From JBJHAX01 sp050480705 (lineage in GTDB: Bacteria; Actinomycetota; Nitriliruptoria; Nitriliruptorales; Nitriliruptoraceae): 28,491 nucleotides of DNA. A model generated the notes under the pieces. It ran no database searches. It had not been told where the DNA came from and saw only the letters and a program-made list of their open reading frames with translations. The position numbers and the translations under genes were made by a program. This document shows positions 1 to 7,525 of this stretch, one piece after another. Position 1 is the first letter of the stretch. Every line of letters starts with the position of its first letter. The DNA lies in NCBI GenBank assembly GCA_050480705.1, contig JBJHAX010000026.1, positions 1 to 28,491 of the forward strand. The letters are read 5' to 3'.

Positions 1-51
1 ATCGCCGCGCCGGTCACGGAACTTATGATCGTCGTGGTGTACTCCAAGTGA
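1..51 (+). CDS. rpsD: 30S ribosomal protein S4, C-terminal end (partial)
   Basis: Only the last 16 codons and the TGA stop are present. The residues TELMIVVVYSK match the conserved S4 C-terminus (family pattern EHLIVELYSK or EALIVEFYSR). S4 is a primary 16S rRNA-binding protein of the small subunit. Its position directly before rpoA is the usual actinobacterial order (rpsM-rpsK-rpsD-rpoA-rplQ), which supports the call despite the short fragment. The 5' part lies outside the window. Confidence 0.8.
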   Translation: MAAPVTELMIVVVYSK

Positions 52-64
52 CCTGAACGGCTGG

Positions 65-122
65 GCCACCTCGGGTGGCGCAGCAACGTCGTAGAACACA
101 ACCGGCCGCGGAACACCGCGGC
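65..122 (+). promoter_or_regulatory. Two tandem hairpins after rpsD
   Basis: Just after the rpsD stop, GCCACC-TCG-GGTGGC (65-79) forms a perfect 6-bp stem with a 3-nt loop. GCCGCGG-AACA-CCGCGGC (105-122) forms a perfect 7-bp stem with a 4-nt loop. Neither is followed by a U-run, so they are not classical intrinsic terminators. They could attenuate or protect the rpsD/rpoA transcript. Confidence 0.45.
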
Positions 123-197
123 ACGCGCCCCGGCCCGGGACACCGGAGCGCGGACAGCGAGCGTGCCGCCGATGGCCCCGGGAACGAGGGCGGCACG

Positions 198-216
198 CGG
201 TGGGCGACGCCCACCG
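198..216 (+). promoter_or_regulatory. Hairpin next to the rpoA ribosome binding site
   Basis: CGGTGGGC-GAC-GCCCACCG is a perfect 8-bp stem with a 3-nt loop. It ends about 8 bases before the GAGGAG Shine-Dalgarno sequence (225-230) of rpoA. Its place suggests an influence on rpoA translation or mRNA processing. S4 is a known translational autoregulator of its operon in E. coli and of rpsD in Bacillus; whether that applies here is inference. Confidence 0.45.
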
Positions 217-235
217 AACCGTGTGAGGAGCACCC

Positions 236-1273
236 ATGTCCGATTTCGGCTACTTCGACGAGGACGGCGCGATCGCGCTGGTCGAGACCTCGACTGGCTC
301 GCCGTTCATCGCCTACCGCCCCAACCTCGAGGAAGAGGTCCTCGAGGACGGTGTCCGGTCCCGTTTCAGGATCGAACCGCTCGAGCCCGGCTTCGGCTAC
401 ACGATCGGCAACTCGCTGCGCCGCACGCTGCTGTCGTCGGTGCCCGGCGCCGCTATCACCCGCATCCGGTTCACCTCCGCGCAGGCGGCCGGCCCGGACG
501 GCGGAGCGGTCCTCCACGAGTTCTCCGCGATCGAAGGGGTCAAAGAGGACGTCACCGACATCATCCTCAACATCAAGGACCTCGTCGTGCGTTCGTCGTC
601 CGACGAGCCCGTCGAGATCTTCCTCGGTGGTGACGGCCCGGGTGTGCTGACCGCGGAGAACATCTTCGCGCCCTCGCAGGTCGAGGTCGTCGACGAGGAC
701 CTCCACATCGCCACGCTGAACGCCAACGGCCACCTCGAGATGTACCTCACGGTCGAGCGGGGCCGTGGCTACGTGACTGCAGACGCGAACAAGCGCTCCA
801 ACGACCCGATCGGTGTCATTCCGGTCGACTCGGTGTTCAGCCCGATCCGCCGGGTCGCCTACCGCGTCGAGCCCGCACGTGTCGGGCAGATGACCAACTA
901 CGACGAGCTCATTCTCGACGTCGAGACCGACGGCTCGGTCACCCCCTCCCAGGCGCTCGCGTCGGCCGGCGAGACCCTCAAGGCGCTCTTCGAACAGTTC
1001 TCCGAGTTCGACGCCTCGGGCCCCGGCGGCATCGTCGTCTCCCCCGAGGAGGCGCTGGCCGCCATCGGCGACCCGCTCGCCGAGATGGCCATCGAGGACC
1101 TCGACCTGTCCGTGCGCTCCTACAACTGCCTCAAGCGCGAAGGCGTCCAGACCGTCGGGCAGCTTCGTGAGCGGACCGAGCAGGAGCTGCTCGAGATCCG
1201 CAACTTCGGTGCGAAGTCCGTCGACGAGGTCAAGGAGAAGCTGACCGAACTCGGCGTCGCCCTCAAGGAGTGA
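236..1273 (+). CDS. rpoA: DNA-directed RNA polymerase subunit alpha
   Basis: Alpha subunit (345 aa) that dimerises to nucleate RNA polymerase assembly. The N-terminal domain shows IGNSLRRTLLSS (residues 57-68), the conserved helix used in dimerisation and beta contact. The C-terminal DNA-binding domain spans about 285-340, with SVRSYNCLK (292-300) and the helix-hairpin-helix segment NFGAKS (323-328). ATG at 236 follows GAGGAG with good spacing. The length is normal for the family. rplQ follows after 70 bases, the standard order. The leader is unusually long and structured, with three hairpins between 65 and 216. Confidence 0.97.
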   Translation: MSDFGYFDEDGAIALVETSTGSPFIAYRPNLEEEVLEDGVRSRFRIEPLEPGFGYTIGNSLRRTLLSSVPGAAITRIRFTSAQAAGPDGGAVLHEFSAIEGVKEDVTDIILNIKDLVVRSSSDEPVEIFLGGDGPGVLTAENIFAPSQVEVVDEDLHIATLNANGHLEMYLTVERGRGYVTADANKRSNDPIGVIPVDSVFSPIRRVAYRVEPARVGQMTNYDELILDVETDGSVTPSQALASAGETLKALFEQFSEFDASGPGGIVVSPEEALAAIGDPLAEMAIEDLDLSVRSYNCLKREGVQTVGQLRERTEQELLEIRNFGAKSVDEVKEKLTELGVALKE

Positions 1274-1343
1274 TGCCGCCGGCGCCCGTCGCGACGACAG
1301 GCGCCGTGCCGTACCACCGACGACGTCCAGGAGACGAATTCTC

Positions 1344-1925
1344 ATGCCGACCCCCAAGCGAGGCCCCCGCCTCGGCGCCGGCCCCGCACACCAGGATCTG
1401 ATGCTGGCCAATCTCGCCAGCGACCTGATTCGTCATGGACGTGTGCGCACCACGGTCGCGAAAGCCAAGACGCTTCGCCCCTACGTCGAGAAGCTGATCA
1501 CCAAGGCCCGCCGCGGCGATCTGCATGCACGCCGCCAGGTGCTCGCCAAGCTGCGTGACCGTGACGTCGTCGCCTACCTCTTCGAGGACGTCGCGCCGCG
1601 GTTCGCGGATCGCGACGGCGGCTACACGCGCATCGTCAAGCTCGGTCCGCGTCGCGGAGACAACGCGCCGATGGCGATCATCGAGCTCGTCGACCAGGGC
1701 CAGGGCTCCGGCGACGAAGCGATCGAGGAGTCCAAGGCCGGGCGTTCGCGTGGCCTGTTCGGCCGCCGGCGCCGTTCCGAGGCCGGCACGGCCGTGCTCG
1801 ACGAATTCGATGTCGAGGACGACGAGCAGGTCGCCGCAGCGATCGCGCGGGCGACCGCCACCGACGAGGCCGACGATGCCGAGGCTGACGACGATGCCGA
1901 AGCTGGCGACGACGGCAAGGCCTGA
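1344..1925 (+). CDS. rplQ: 50S ribosomal protein L17 with acidic C-terminal extension
   Basis: Large-subunit protein L17. The start MPTPKRGPRLGAGPAHQ and the stretch TTVAKAKTLRPYVEKLIT are typical, and the conserved core ends near residue 117 (IELVDQ). The protein runs to 193 aa, so about 75 residues are extra. This tail first has a basic patch (FGRRRRSE), then becomes strongly acidic and Ala/Asp/Glu-rich. Extended L17 tails occur in Actinobacteria, but their function is unclear to me. ATG at 1344 is preceded by CAGGAGA. truA follows 8 bases after the stop, so the two are probably co-transcribed. Confidence 0.96.
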   Translation: MPTPKRGPRLGAGPAHQDLMLANLASDLIRHGRVRTTVAKAKTLRPYVEKLITKARRGDLHARRQVLAKLRDRDVVAYLFEDVAPRFADRDGGYTRIVKLGPRRGDNAPMAIIELVDQGQGSGDEAIEESKAGRSRGLFGRRRRSEAGTAVLDEFDVEDDEQVAAAIARATATDEADDAEADDDAEAGDDGKA

Positions 1926-1933
1926 GGGACGAG

Positions 1934-2740
1934 GTGCGTCTGCGGGTCGACCTCGCGTACGACGGGTCGCCGTTCGCGGGATTCGCGCGCCAGGTCGACC
2001 AGCGCACTGTGCAGGGTGACCTCGAGCACGCCCTGGCGCGCCTGCTCGGCCAGGACGTCGCGACGACGTGTGCCGGGCGCACCGACCGGGGGGTGCACGC
2101 GCTCGCACAGGTCGTGCATCTCGACGTCGACGACACGCGTGGCCACGGCGCCGCCCTCGATGATCCGGATGCGCTCGCCACGCTTCGGCGACGACTCGAC
2201 GAAGCGCTCGGAGCGCCCGTCACCGTCTGGCGCGTCCAGCGCGTCCCGTCCACGTTCGACGCGCGCTTCTCCGCGACAGCGCGCACCTACCGCTACCGGC
2301 TGGTCGACGACGTCGCCGGCGCGGACCCGATCCGGCGTGCCGACCGGTGGCGTCTCGCCGATCCCCTCCACGTGCCCTCCATGCGCCGGGCCGCGGCGCC
2401 GCTGATCGGCGAGCACGACTTCGCCTCGTTCTGCCGGCGCGCGAACGGACGCAGCACGGTCCGCAGACTGGAGCGGATCACCATCGCACGTGTCGCGCCC
2501 GGCCGCATCGACGTGCGCATGCAGGGAACGGCCTTCTGTCACCAGCAGGTGCGTTCCATCGTCGGATGCCTCGTCGACGTCGGTCGCGGACGGCGCGAGA
2601 CCGCCTGGCTGGCCGAGGTGCTCGACGCCCGCGACCGCGCCGGCGCGGCGCGTGTGGCGCCGCCGCACGGGCTGACCCTCGAGGCGGTGTCGTACGGCCG
2701 CGCCTGGCCCGCCGCACCCCCCGCGCACGTGCGCGGCTGA
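1934..2740 (+). CDS. truA: tRNA pseudouridine(38-40) synthase TruA
   Basis: Converts uridines 38-40 of the tRNA anticodon arm to pseudouridine. The family motif AGRTDRGVHA contains the catalytic aspartate, D51 here. The start RLRVDLAYDGSPFAGFARQ and the later FCHQQVRSIVG segment (FCYHMVRxIVG in homologues) are also typical. The length of 268 aa is normal. GTG at 1934 is the first start after rplQ, preceded by GAGGGACGAG, and begins the conserved N-terminus directly. truA after rplQ is a common arrangement in Gram-positive bacteria. Confidence 0.95.
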   Translation: MRLRVDLAYDGSPFAGFARQVDQRTVQGDLEHALARLLGQDVATTCAGRTDRGVHALAQVVHLDVDDTRGHGAALDDPDALATLRRRLDEALGAPVTVWRVQRVPSTFDARFSATARTYRYRLVDDVAGADPIRRADRWRLADPLHVPSMRRAAAPLIGEHDFASFCRRANGRSTVRRLERITIARVAPGRIDVRMQGTAFCHQQVRSIVGCLVDVGRGRRETAWLAEVLDARDRAGAARVAPPHGLTLEAVSYGRAWPAAPPAHVRG

Positions 2741-2793
2741 CGTCGCGCCGATCACACGCCGCGTACACGCACGGCTGCGCGCCCGATCCGCGG

Positions 2794-2822
2794 TTGGACG
2801 CGCGTCGCCGGCGGGGTACCCT
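2794..2822 (+). promoter_or_regulatory. Sigma70-type promoter for rplM-rpsI-glmM
   Basis: TTGGAC (2794-2799) and TACCCT (2817-2822) are separated by exactly 17 bases. This matches the primary sigma factor consensus, with the actinobacterial TAnnnT form of the -10 box. It lies in the truA-rplM gap, with transcription expected from about 2829, leaving a leader of about 170 bases. No experimental start site is available. Confidence 0.55.
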
Positions 2823-2830
2823 GGCAGGCA

Positions 2831-2851
2831 CGCGGTCCCGCGAGGGCCGCG
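2831..2851 (+). promoter_or_regulatory. Leader hairpin of rplM with GCGA tetraloop
   Basis: CGCGG-T-CCC-GCGA-GGG-CCGCG forms an 8-bp stem with one bulged U and a GNRA-type GCGA tetraloop. It would sit at the very 5' end of the transcript from the promoter at 2794-2822. It may stabilise the mRNA or act in r-protein feedback; L13 leaders are known as autoregulatory elements in Firmicutes. I do not recognise a named RNA family here. Confidence 0.4.
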
Positions 2852-3001
2852 CGTTCCGTGTCCGGACCGCCTGACGATCCGCGCGCCGCGACGGCACGTC
2901 GTCCGGGTCCTCCACCCGCCGGCAGGCCTGACGGCGCTGTTGTGAGAGCACGGATCGTCACCCGGCCGCCGACACCGCGTCTGGCACGAGGAATCCCAAC
3001 G

Positions 3002-3436
3002 ATGCGCACCTACAGTCCGAGCGCGAACGACATCACCCGCGACTGGTACGTCGTCGACGCCGAAGGCCAGACGCTGGGGCGTCTCGCGACGCGCGTGGCG
3101 AGCGTCCTGCGTGGCAAGCACAAGCCCACCTACGCGCCGCATCTCGATATGGGCGACCACGTCATCGTCGTCAACGCCGACAAGATCGTCGTGTCGGGCG
3201 CCAAGGGCGAGCAGAAGCTCTACCACAGCCACTCCGGCTACCCCGGCGGGATCACCTCGGTGCCGTTTGCACGCATGCTCGAGCGGCGCCCCACGGCCGC
3301 CGTCGAGAAGGCCGTGCGCGGGATGCTGCCCAAGAACAAGCTCGGCAACCAGATGGCCCGCAAGCTGAAGGTGTACGCCGGCCCGGACCATCCGCACGCC
3401 GCGCAGCAGCCCCAGCCGTTCCCCGACCACGTCTGA
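3002..3436 (+). CDS. rplM: 50S ribosomal protein L13
   Basis: Large-subunit protein L13 (144 aa). The start MRTYSPSANDITRDWYVVDA is typical of actinobacterial L13. LGRLATRVASVLRGK, KPTYAPHLDMGDHVIVVNA and VRGMLPKNKLG are the family landmarks. The reading frame is open 48 codons further upstream, but ATG at 3002 is the correct start because it begins the conserved protein and follows ACGAGGA. rpsI lies 74 bases downstream, the standard L13-S9 pair. Confidence 0.97.
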   Translation: MRTYSPSANDITRDWYVVDAEGQTLGRLATRVASVLRGKHKPTYAPHLDMGDHVIVVNADKIVVSGAKGEQKLYHSHSGYPGGITSVPFARMLERRPTAAVEKAVRGMLPKNKLGNQMARKLKVYAGPDHPHAAQQPQPFPDHV

Positions 3437-3510
3437 GCACCATTGCCCGACCGGTGACCGCCACGTTCGACGCAGCTGCGTCACCGGCTATCGACTGAGG
3501 AACCGACACG

Positions 3511-3897
3511 ATGTCCGACACCATCCACACCGGACGGCGCAAGTCCGCCGTCGCGCGGGCGCGCGTCAAGCGAGGCTCGGGCAATGTCACCGTCAACGGC
3601 CGTGACCTCGACGCCTACTTCACCACCGAGAAGCTGCGCGCGCACGTGCTCGAGCCGTTCGAGGTGCTCGAGCAGGCCGGGCAGTGGGACGTCGACGCCC
3701 GCATCCACGGTGGGGGCAGCACCGGCCAGGCTGGTGCGCTGCGGCTGGCGATCGCGCGGTCGCTCACCGAGTACGACCCTGAGTGGCGCACGCCGCTGAA
3801 GCAGGCCGGCCTTCTCACCCGCGACGCCCGCAAGGTCGAGCGCAAGAAGTACGGCTTGAAGAAGGCGCGCCGGGCACCGCAGTTCAGCAAGCGCTGA
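3511..3897 (+). CDS. rpsI: 30S ribosomal protein S9
   Basis: Small-subunit protein S9 (128 aa), which reaches toward the P-site tRNA through its basic C-terminal tail. HTGRRKSAVARARVKRGSG near the start and KKARRAPQFSKR at the end (117-128) are diagnostic. The final SKR is the conserved tail that contacts tRNA. GAGGAA precedes the ATG. glmM starts 10 bases after the stop, suggesting one transcript from rplM through glmM. Confidence 0.97.
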   Translation: MSDTIHTGRRKSAVARARVKRGSGNVTVNGRDLDAYFTTEKLRAHVLEPFEVLEQAGQWDVDARIHGGGSTGQAGALRLAIARSLTEYDPEWRTPLKQAGLLTRDARKVERKKYGLKKARRAPQFSKR

Positions 3898-3907
3898 GCC
3901 ACCCGCT

Positions 3908-5251
3908 GTGGGCTCGCTGTTCGGCACCGACGGGATCCGTGGCTCGGCGAACGTCGAGCTCACGCCTGAACTCGCGCTGGCTCTCGGGCGTGCCCTGGTC
4001 GGTCTGCTCCGGGAAGCCACCGGCGACGAACGCCCCGCGGTCGTCATCGGACGCGACCCGCGCTGGTCGGGTGAGATGCTCGAATCGGCGCTCGTCGCCG
4101 GGATCACCTCCGCTGGTGGTGACGCGCGCACCGTCGGGGTCATCCCGACCGCCGCTGTCGCGCATCTGACCGCGACCTCGGGTGCAGCCGGCGCGATGAT
4201 CTCTGCGTCCCACAATCCCGTGGGCGACAACGGGATCAAGTTCTTCGCCCACGACGGGTTCAAGTTCGACGACGCCGCCGAAGCCCGTCTCGAATCGCTC
4301 GTCGAAGGCGTGGCCAGCCGCCCGCAAGGTGTCAGGATCGGACGTCGTCTCGCCGATCCGGCGGCCATCGCCCGCTACATCGACCACCTCACGACCAGCG
4401 TCGACGTCGATCTGGCCGGCCTGCGCGTGGTCGTGGACGGCGCGAACGGCGCTGCGAGCAGTGTCGCGCCCCAGGTCTACCGGCAGCTCGGCGCCGACGT
4501 CGTCACCATCCACTGCTCGCCCGACGGCGCCAACATCAACGATGGCTGCGGGTCGACGTATCCCGAGGTGATCCGCGCCGCGGTCGTCGAGCACCGCGCC
4601 GACGTCGGTGTGAGCCACGACGGCGACGCCGACCGCGTCGTCGCCGCCAGCGCTGACGGTGCCGAGGTCGACGGCGACACCATCCTCGCGATCCTCGCCC
4701 GCCACATGCACCAGCACGGCGAGCTCGCCAACGGCGCCGTGGCGACGACCGTGATGACCAACCTGGGCTTTCGCCGCGCGATGGAACAACTCGGCATCGA
4801 AGTCGTCGAAACGCCGGTGGGGGACCGTCACGTCCTCGAGGCGATGCGTGCTCGAGGACTCAACCTCGGCGGCGAGCAGTCCGGGCATCTGATCGATCTC
4901 GACCGCGCGACCACCGGCGACGGGATCCTCACGGCCGTGCGCCTCCTCGAGGTCATGCGCACGACCCGTACGTCGCTGCAGGAACTCGCCGAGGTGATGT
5001 CGCGCCTGCCGCAGGTGCTCGTCAACGTCGACCACGTGGACCTTGGCGCCCTCGACGACGACGAGCAGGTGTGGGAGCTCGTGCGTGCCGAGGAGCAGCG
5101 GCTTGGCTCCTCGGGCCGCGTGCTGCTGCGACCCTCGGGCACCGAACCGGTCGTGCGGGTGATGGTGGAGGCGCCCACGCATGAACTCGCCGACGACGTC
5201 GCGGGACGCATCGCGACGAAGGTCCGCGAACGGCTCGCGCTGGGGGCCTGA
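3908..5251 (+). CDS. glmM: Phosphoglucosamine mutase GlmM
   Basis: Interconverts glucosamine-6-phosphate and glucosamine-1-phosphate on the way to UDP-GlcNAc and peptidoglycan. The protein (447 aa, normal length) starts LFGTDGIRGSAN. The phosphoserine loop ISASHNPVGDNGIKFF places the catalytic serine at S101. SHDGDADR is the metal-binding loop, GGEQSGHLI the sugar-binding loop, and RPSGTEPVVRVMVEA the phosphate-binding loop. GTG at 3908 has only a weak Shine-Dalgarno sequence, so translation may be coupled to rpsI 10 bases upstream. glmS, the preceding enzyme in the pathway, lies about 20.7 kb away at the other side of the accessory module. Confidence 0.97.
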   Translation: MGSLFGTDGIRGSANVELTPELALALGRALVGLLREATGDERPAVVIGRDPRWSGEMLESALVAGITSAGGDARTVGVIPTAAVAHLTATSGAAGAMISASHNPVGDNGIKFFAHDGFKFDDAAEARLESLVEGVASRPQGVRIGRRLADPAAIARYIDHLTTSVDVDLAGLRVVVDGANGAASSVAPQVYRQLGADVVTIHCSPDGANINDGCGSTYPEVIRAAVVEHRADVGVSHDGDADRVVAASADGAEVDGDTILAILARHMHQHGELANGAVATTVMTNLGFRRAMEQLGIEVVETPVGDRHVLEAMRARGLNLGGEQSGHLIDLDRATTGDGILTAVRLLEVMRTTRTSLQELAEVMSRLPQVLVNVDHVDLGALDDDEQVWELVRAEEQRLGSSGRVLLRPSGTEPVVRVMVEAPTHELADDVAGRIATKVRERLALGA

Positions 5252-5281
5252 CGGCTGGCGTCGATGCATGCCGCGGTTGCT

Positions 5282-5311
5282 GTGGACGCAACACGTGGTG
5301 GTGGCTAGGGT
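5282..5311 (+). promoter_or_regulatory. Probable promoter of the GLUG-repeat gene
   Basis: GTGGAC (5282-5287) and TAGGGT (5306-5311) are separated by 18 bases in the glmM-GLUG gap. The -10 box fits TAnnnT and the -35 box is close to TTGGAC. The predicted leader is about 110 bases. No terminator hairpin for glmM is evident before it. Confidence 0.4.
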
Positions 5312-5429
5312 TTCGCGCCGATTGACGCGGCCCGCCCGTGCCCAGTAGGGGCTGGCAGCCGCACGGCCTGGGTGGCCGCGCAACACCGTGGGCTCGTTTC
5401 GAGATCGTGGCGGAACGAAGGAGGGCGTC

Positions 5430-7433
5430 GTGCGCAATGCTGTGGGCAGCGGACACCAACACAGCGCGGTCAGGTTTCATCCGTCCAGGCGCGCCGCCCG
5501 TGCTGCAGGCGTGGTCCTCGCCGCAGGTGTGATCGCCGCCGCCGCACTGCCTTCCCAGCCGGTCCTGGCTGTCGGCAACGGCTGTGAGGACGCGTGGGCG
5601 GGGGACGGGACCGCCGGCGATCCGTTCGTGATCGCCGACGCCGAGGATCTGCGGGCACTGTCGGACAACACCAACTCCGACTGCTGGACCGACCACTTCG
5701 TCCAGACCGCCGACATCGACCTTGACAACGATCCCTTCATCCCGATCGCCTACGACGTGAGCTCCGGGTTCACCGGCGTCTATGACGGGAGCGGACACAC
5801 CATCAGCGGGCTGCGTGTCGAAACAGGCGACGGCGGACTCGGCCTGTTCTACCGTCTCGACGGCGCCACCGTGATCGATCTCGTTGTCGACGGCGTGATC
5901 GACATCGACGATCAGGAAGAGGTCGACAACGTCGGCGGGCTCGCCGGCGAGGCGCAGGCCAGCACCATCACGAACGTGACGTCACGGGTCGACATCACGC
6001 TGACGTTCGACGACGAGGACGAGGCAGAAGCCACCAGTGTCGGCGGCGTGGTCGGCGACGCCCGTGCCGGAACCACCCTGACGGGCGTGACGTGGCACGG
6101 AACGCTCGCTGTGACCGTGGATGACGCAGAGGAGGCCTCGGTGCGCGACCTCGGCGGGATCGCCGGGCGGCTCGTGGACGCGACGATCAGGGATTCGTCG
6201 GCCATGGGCACCATCAGCGTGCTGACGCACACCGACGACGACGCATTGGTCCGCTTTGTCGGCGGTGCTGTCGGTGACCTCAGCGCTGGATCCTTGATTG
6301 AGCAGGTCGCATCGTCGGTGAGCCTCAGCATCGATTCCGATGAGGTTCACCGTGTCGGCAGCTTCGTCGGGGAGGCGAGCGAGGATTCGTCCATCACCGA
6401 CGCGTACGCCGTCGGACCGATCAGCCTCGACGTCGACACCTATACCCACGCCGGAGGGTTCATCGGTGCCGGGCGCGACGGTGCGGCCGTCTCGCGGGCG
6501 TACACGGCTGCGTCGATCGGCGTTCTCAGCGGCGCCGCCGACGGACCGGTGGGTCGATTCGTCGGTCGTAGCGACGGGCTGACGCTCGATGCGGTGTTCT
6601 ACGAGGAAGGTCCCCTGCCCGACGGGGTCACCTCGTCCGACCAGCTCGGCGCGACCGAGGCGAGCCCGGCCAAGATGCGCACGGCATCGACGTTCATCGA
6701 TGCGGGCTGGGACTTCACCTCCGTGTGGGGCATGGAGAGCGGACTCAACGACGGCCTGCCGGTGCTGTGCATCCACCACGGCGGCACGTCCGGATCCTCG
6801 CCGTGCGCACCCTCCTCCGCGTCGTCCGGGTCCTCTCGCTCCACCGACGGGCAGATGGGACCGATCGAGGAGGATGACGGGACCCTGCCCGGTCCGGGAC
6901 CCGGCGTCGCCACGATCATCGTCGACGGTCAGTCCCACGAGGTGGAGATCGTGGCGCTCGACGGCGCCACGGTCGTCATCGAGTTCGACGGGATCCGCAT
7001 CGAACTGACGGTCGTCGACGACGACGGGCGGCCGATCGGGCTCGACGGCGACACCCTGGCGCTTGACGGCCAACGCCGCCTGCGTGTCGTTGCCACGGGC
7101 CTCGAGCAGTGGACGGACTTCGAGATCTGGTTGTTCTCGACGCCCCAGCTGATCGACGTGGCTCGCAGCGACGTCGACGGTCGCGTGCATGCGACGATCG
7201 GCGGATTCGACGCTGCCTCGGGCCGTCACACGCTGCAGTTCGTCGGCACCGACGCGAACGAACGAACGGCTGCGATCGCCCTGGGGGTGCAGGTCGGACA
7301 CGATCCATCGACGCTCGCGTTCACCGGACCGACGTCTCCGGGCGCGATAGCTGTCGCGGTCGTGGCCGCGCTGCTCGCGTTGGCGCTCGGGACACATCTG
7401 CTGCGTCGCCACCCGTCACCGGGATTGCACTGA
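5430..7433 (+). CDS. Secreted GLUG-repeat protein with LAXTG wall-sorting signal
   Basis: A 667-aa surface protein of unknown binding role. GTG at 5430 follows a strong AAGGAGG (5418-5424); an upstream in-frame GTG at 5388 lacks one. A basic start with RRAAR leads into a hydrophobic segment and a probable signal-peptidase site after A47 (PVLA). Residues about 169-400 hold seven GLUG-type repeats with a GG(L/V/I/A)(A/V)G core about every 32-37 residues, closed by the usual AGWDFTSVWGMESGLNDGLP ending. A Ser/Gly/Pro linker and a beta-rich region follow. The C-terminus has LAFTG (629-633), a hydrophobic stretch and a basic tail, as expected for class E sortase anchoring. No sortase is encoded in the window. 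GLUG proteins are often adhesins or extracellular enzymes' companions; the ligand is unknown. Confidence 0.88.
   Translation: MRNAVGSGHQHSAVRFHPSRRAARAAGVVLAAGVIAAAALPSQPVLAVGNGCEDAWAGDGTAGDPFVIADAEDLRALSDNTNSDCWTDHFVQTADIDLDNDPFIPIAYDVSSGFTGVYDGSGHTISGLRVETGDGGLGLFYRLDGATVIDLVVDGVIDIDDQEEVDNVGGLAGEAQASTITNVTSRVDITLTFDDEDEAEATSVGGVVGDARAGTTLTGVTWHGTLAVTVDDAEEASVRDLGGIAGRLVDATIRDSSAMGTISVLTHTDDDALVRFVGGAVGDLSAGSLIEQVASSVSLSIDSDEVHRVGSFVGEASEDSSITDAYAVGPISLDVDTYTHAGGFIGAGRDGAAVSRAYTAASIGVLSGAADGPVGRFVGRSDGLTLDAVFYEEGPLPDGVTSSDQLGATEASPAKMRTASTFIDAGWDFTSVWGMESGLNDGLPVLCIHHGGTSGSSPCAPSSASSGSSRSTDGQMGPIEEDDGTLPGPGPGVATIIVDGQSHEVEIVALDGATVVIEFDGIRIELTVVDDDGRPIGLDGDTLALDGQRRLRVVATGLEQWTDFEIWLFSTPQLIDVARSDVDGRVHATIGGFDAASGRHTLQFVGTDANERTAAIALGVQVGHDPSTLAFTGPTSPGAIAVAVVAALLALALGTHLLRRHPSPGLH
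5934..6629 (+). repeat. Seven GLUG-type protein repeats
   Basis: Within the surface protein, repeat cores start at residues 169 (GGLAG), 205 (GGVVG), 242 (GGIAG), 278 (GGAVG), 310 (GSFVG), 342 (GGFIG) and 375 (GRFVG). Most are followed by a short polar turn and then a pattern such as TITNVTSRVDI or SITDAYAVGPI. The spacing suggests a beta-helix-like stack. The repeats are diverged at both DNA and protein level, so this is an old array rather than a recent amplification. Confidence 0.75.
7314..7430 (+). other. LAFTG sortase sorting signal (class E type)
   Basis: Encodes LAFTG, a short PTSPG spacer, about 20 hydrophobic residues and a tail with RR. Class E sortases of high-GC Gram-positive bacteria prefer LAXTG over LPXTG. 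This supports covalent attachment of the GLUG protein to peptidoglycan and a monoderm actinobacterial host. Confidence 0.75.
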
Positions 7434-7450
7434 ACGTGGGTGCCGGTCCT

Positions 7451-7475
7451 GCCGGCCAGCGCAGCGAGGGCCGGC
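7451..7475. terminator. Hairpin between convergent genes
   Basis: GCCGGCC (7451-7457) and GGCCGGC (7469-7475) form a perfect 7-bp stem with an 11-base loop. It lies in the 92-base gap between the convergent GLUG gene and the pilin gene, where a bidirectional terminator is expected. There is no U-run, so termination would depend on the hairpin alone or on Rho. Confidence 0.4.
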
Positions 7476-7525
7476 TGGAGCGGTTGGCGCCGATGCGGGC
7501 ACCCTGGGTCACGCGGCAGCGGATC

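Noticed and set aside
23..1411. Long open frames on the strand opposite rpoA, glmM, glmS and other genes
   Set aside because: In very GC-rich DNA long antisense frames arise by codon bias alone; they show no protein-family motifs and lack ribosome sites.
2858..3001. N-terminal extension of L13 by 48 residues from an upstream start
   Set aside because: The extension is low-complexity Pro/Arg/Ala sequence; the conserved L13 N-terminus and a good ribosome site begin at 3002.
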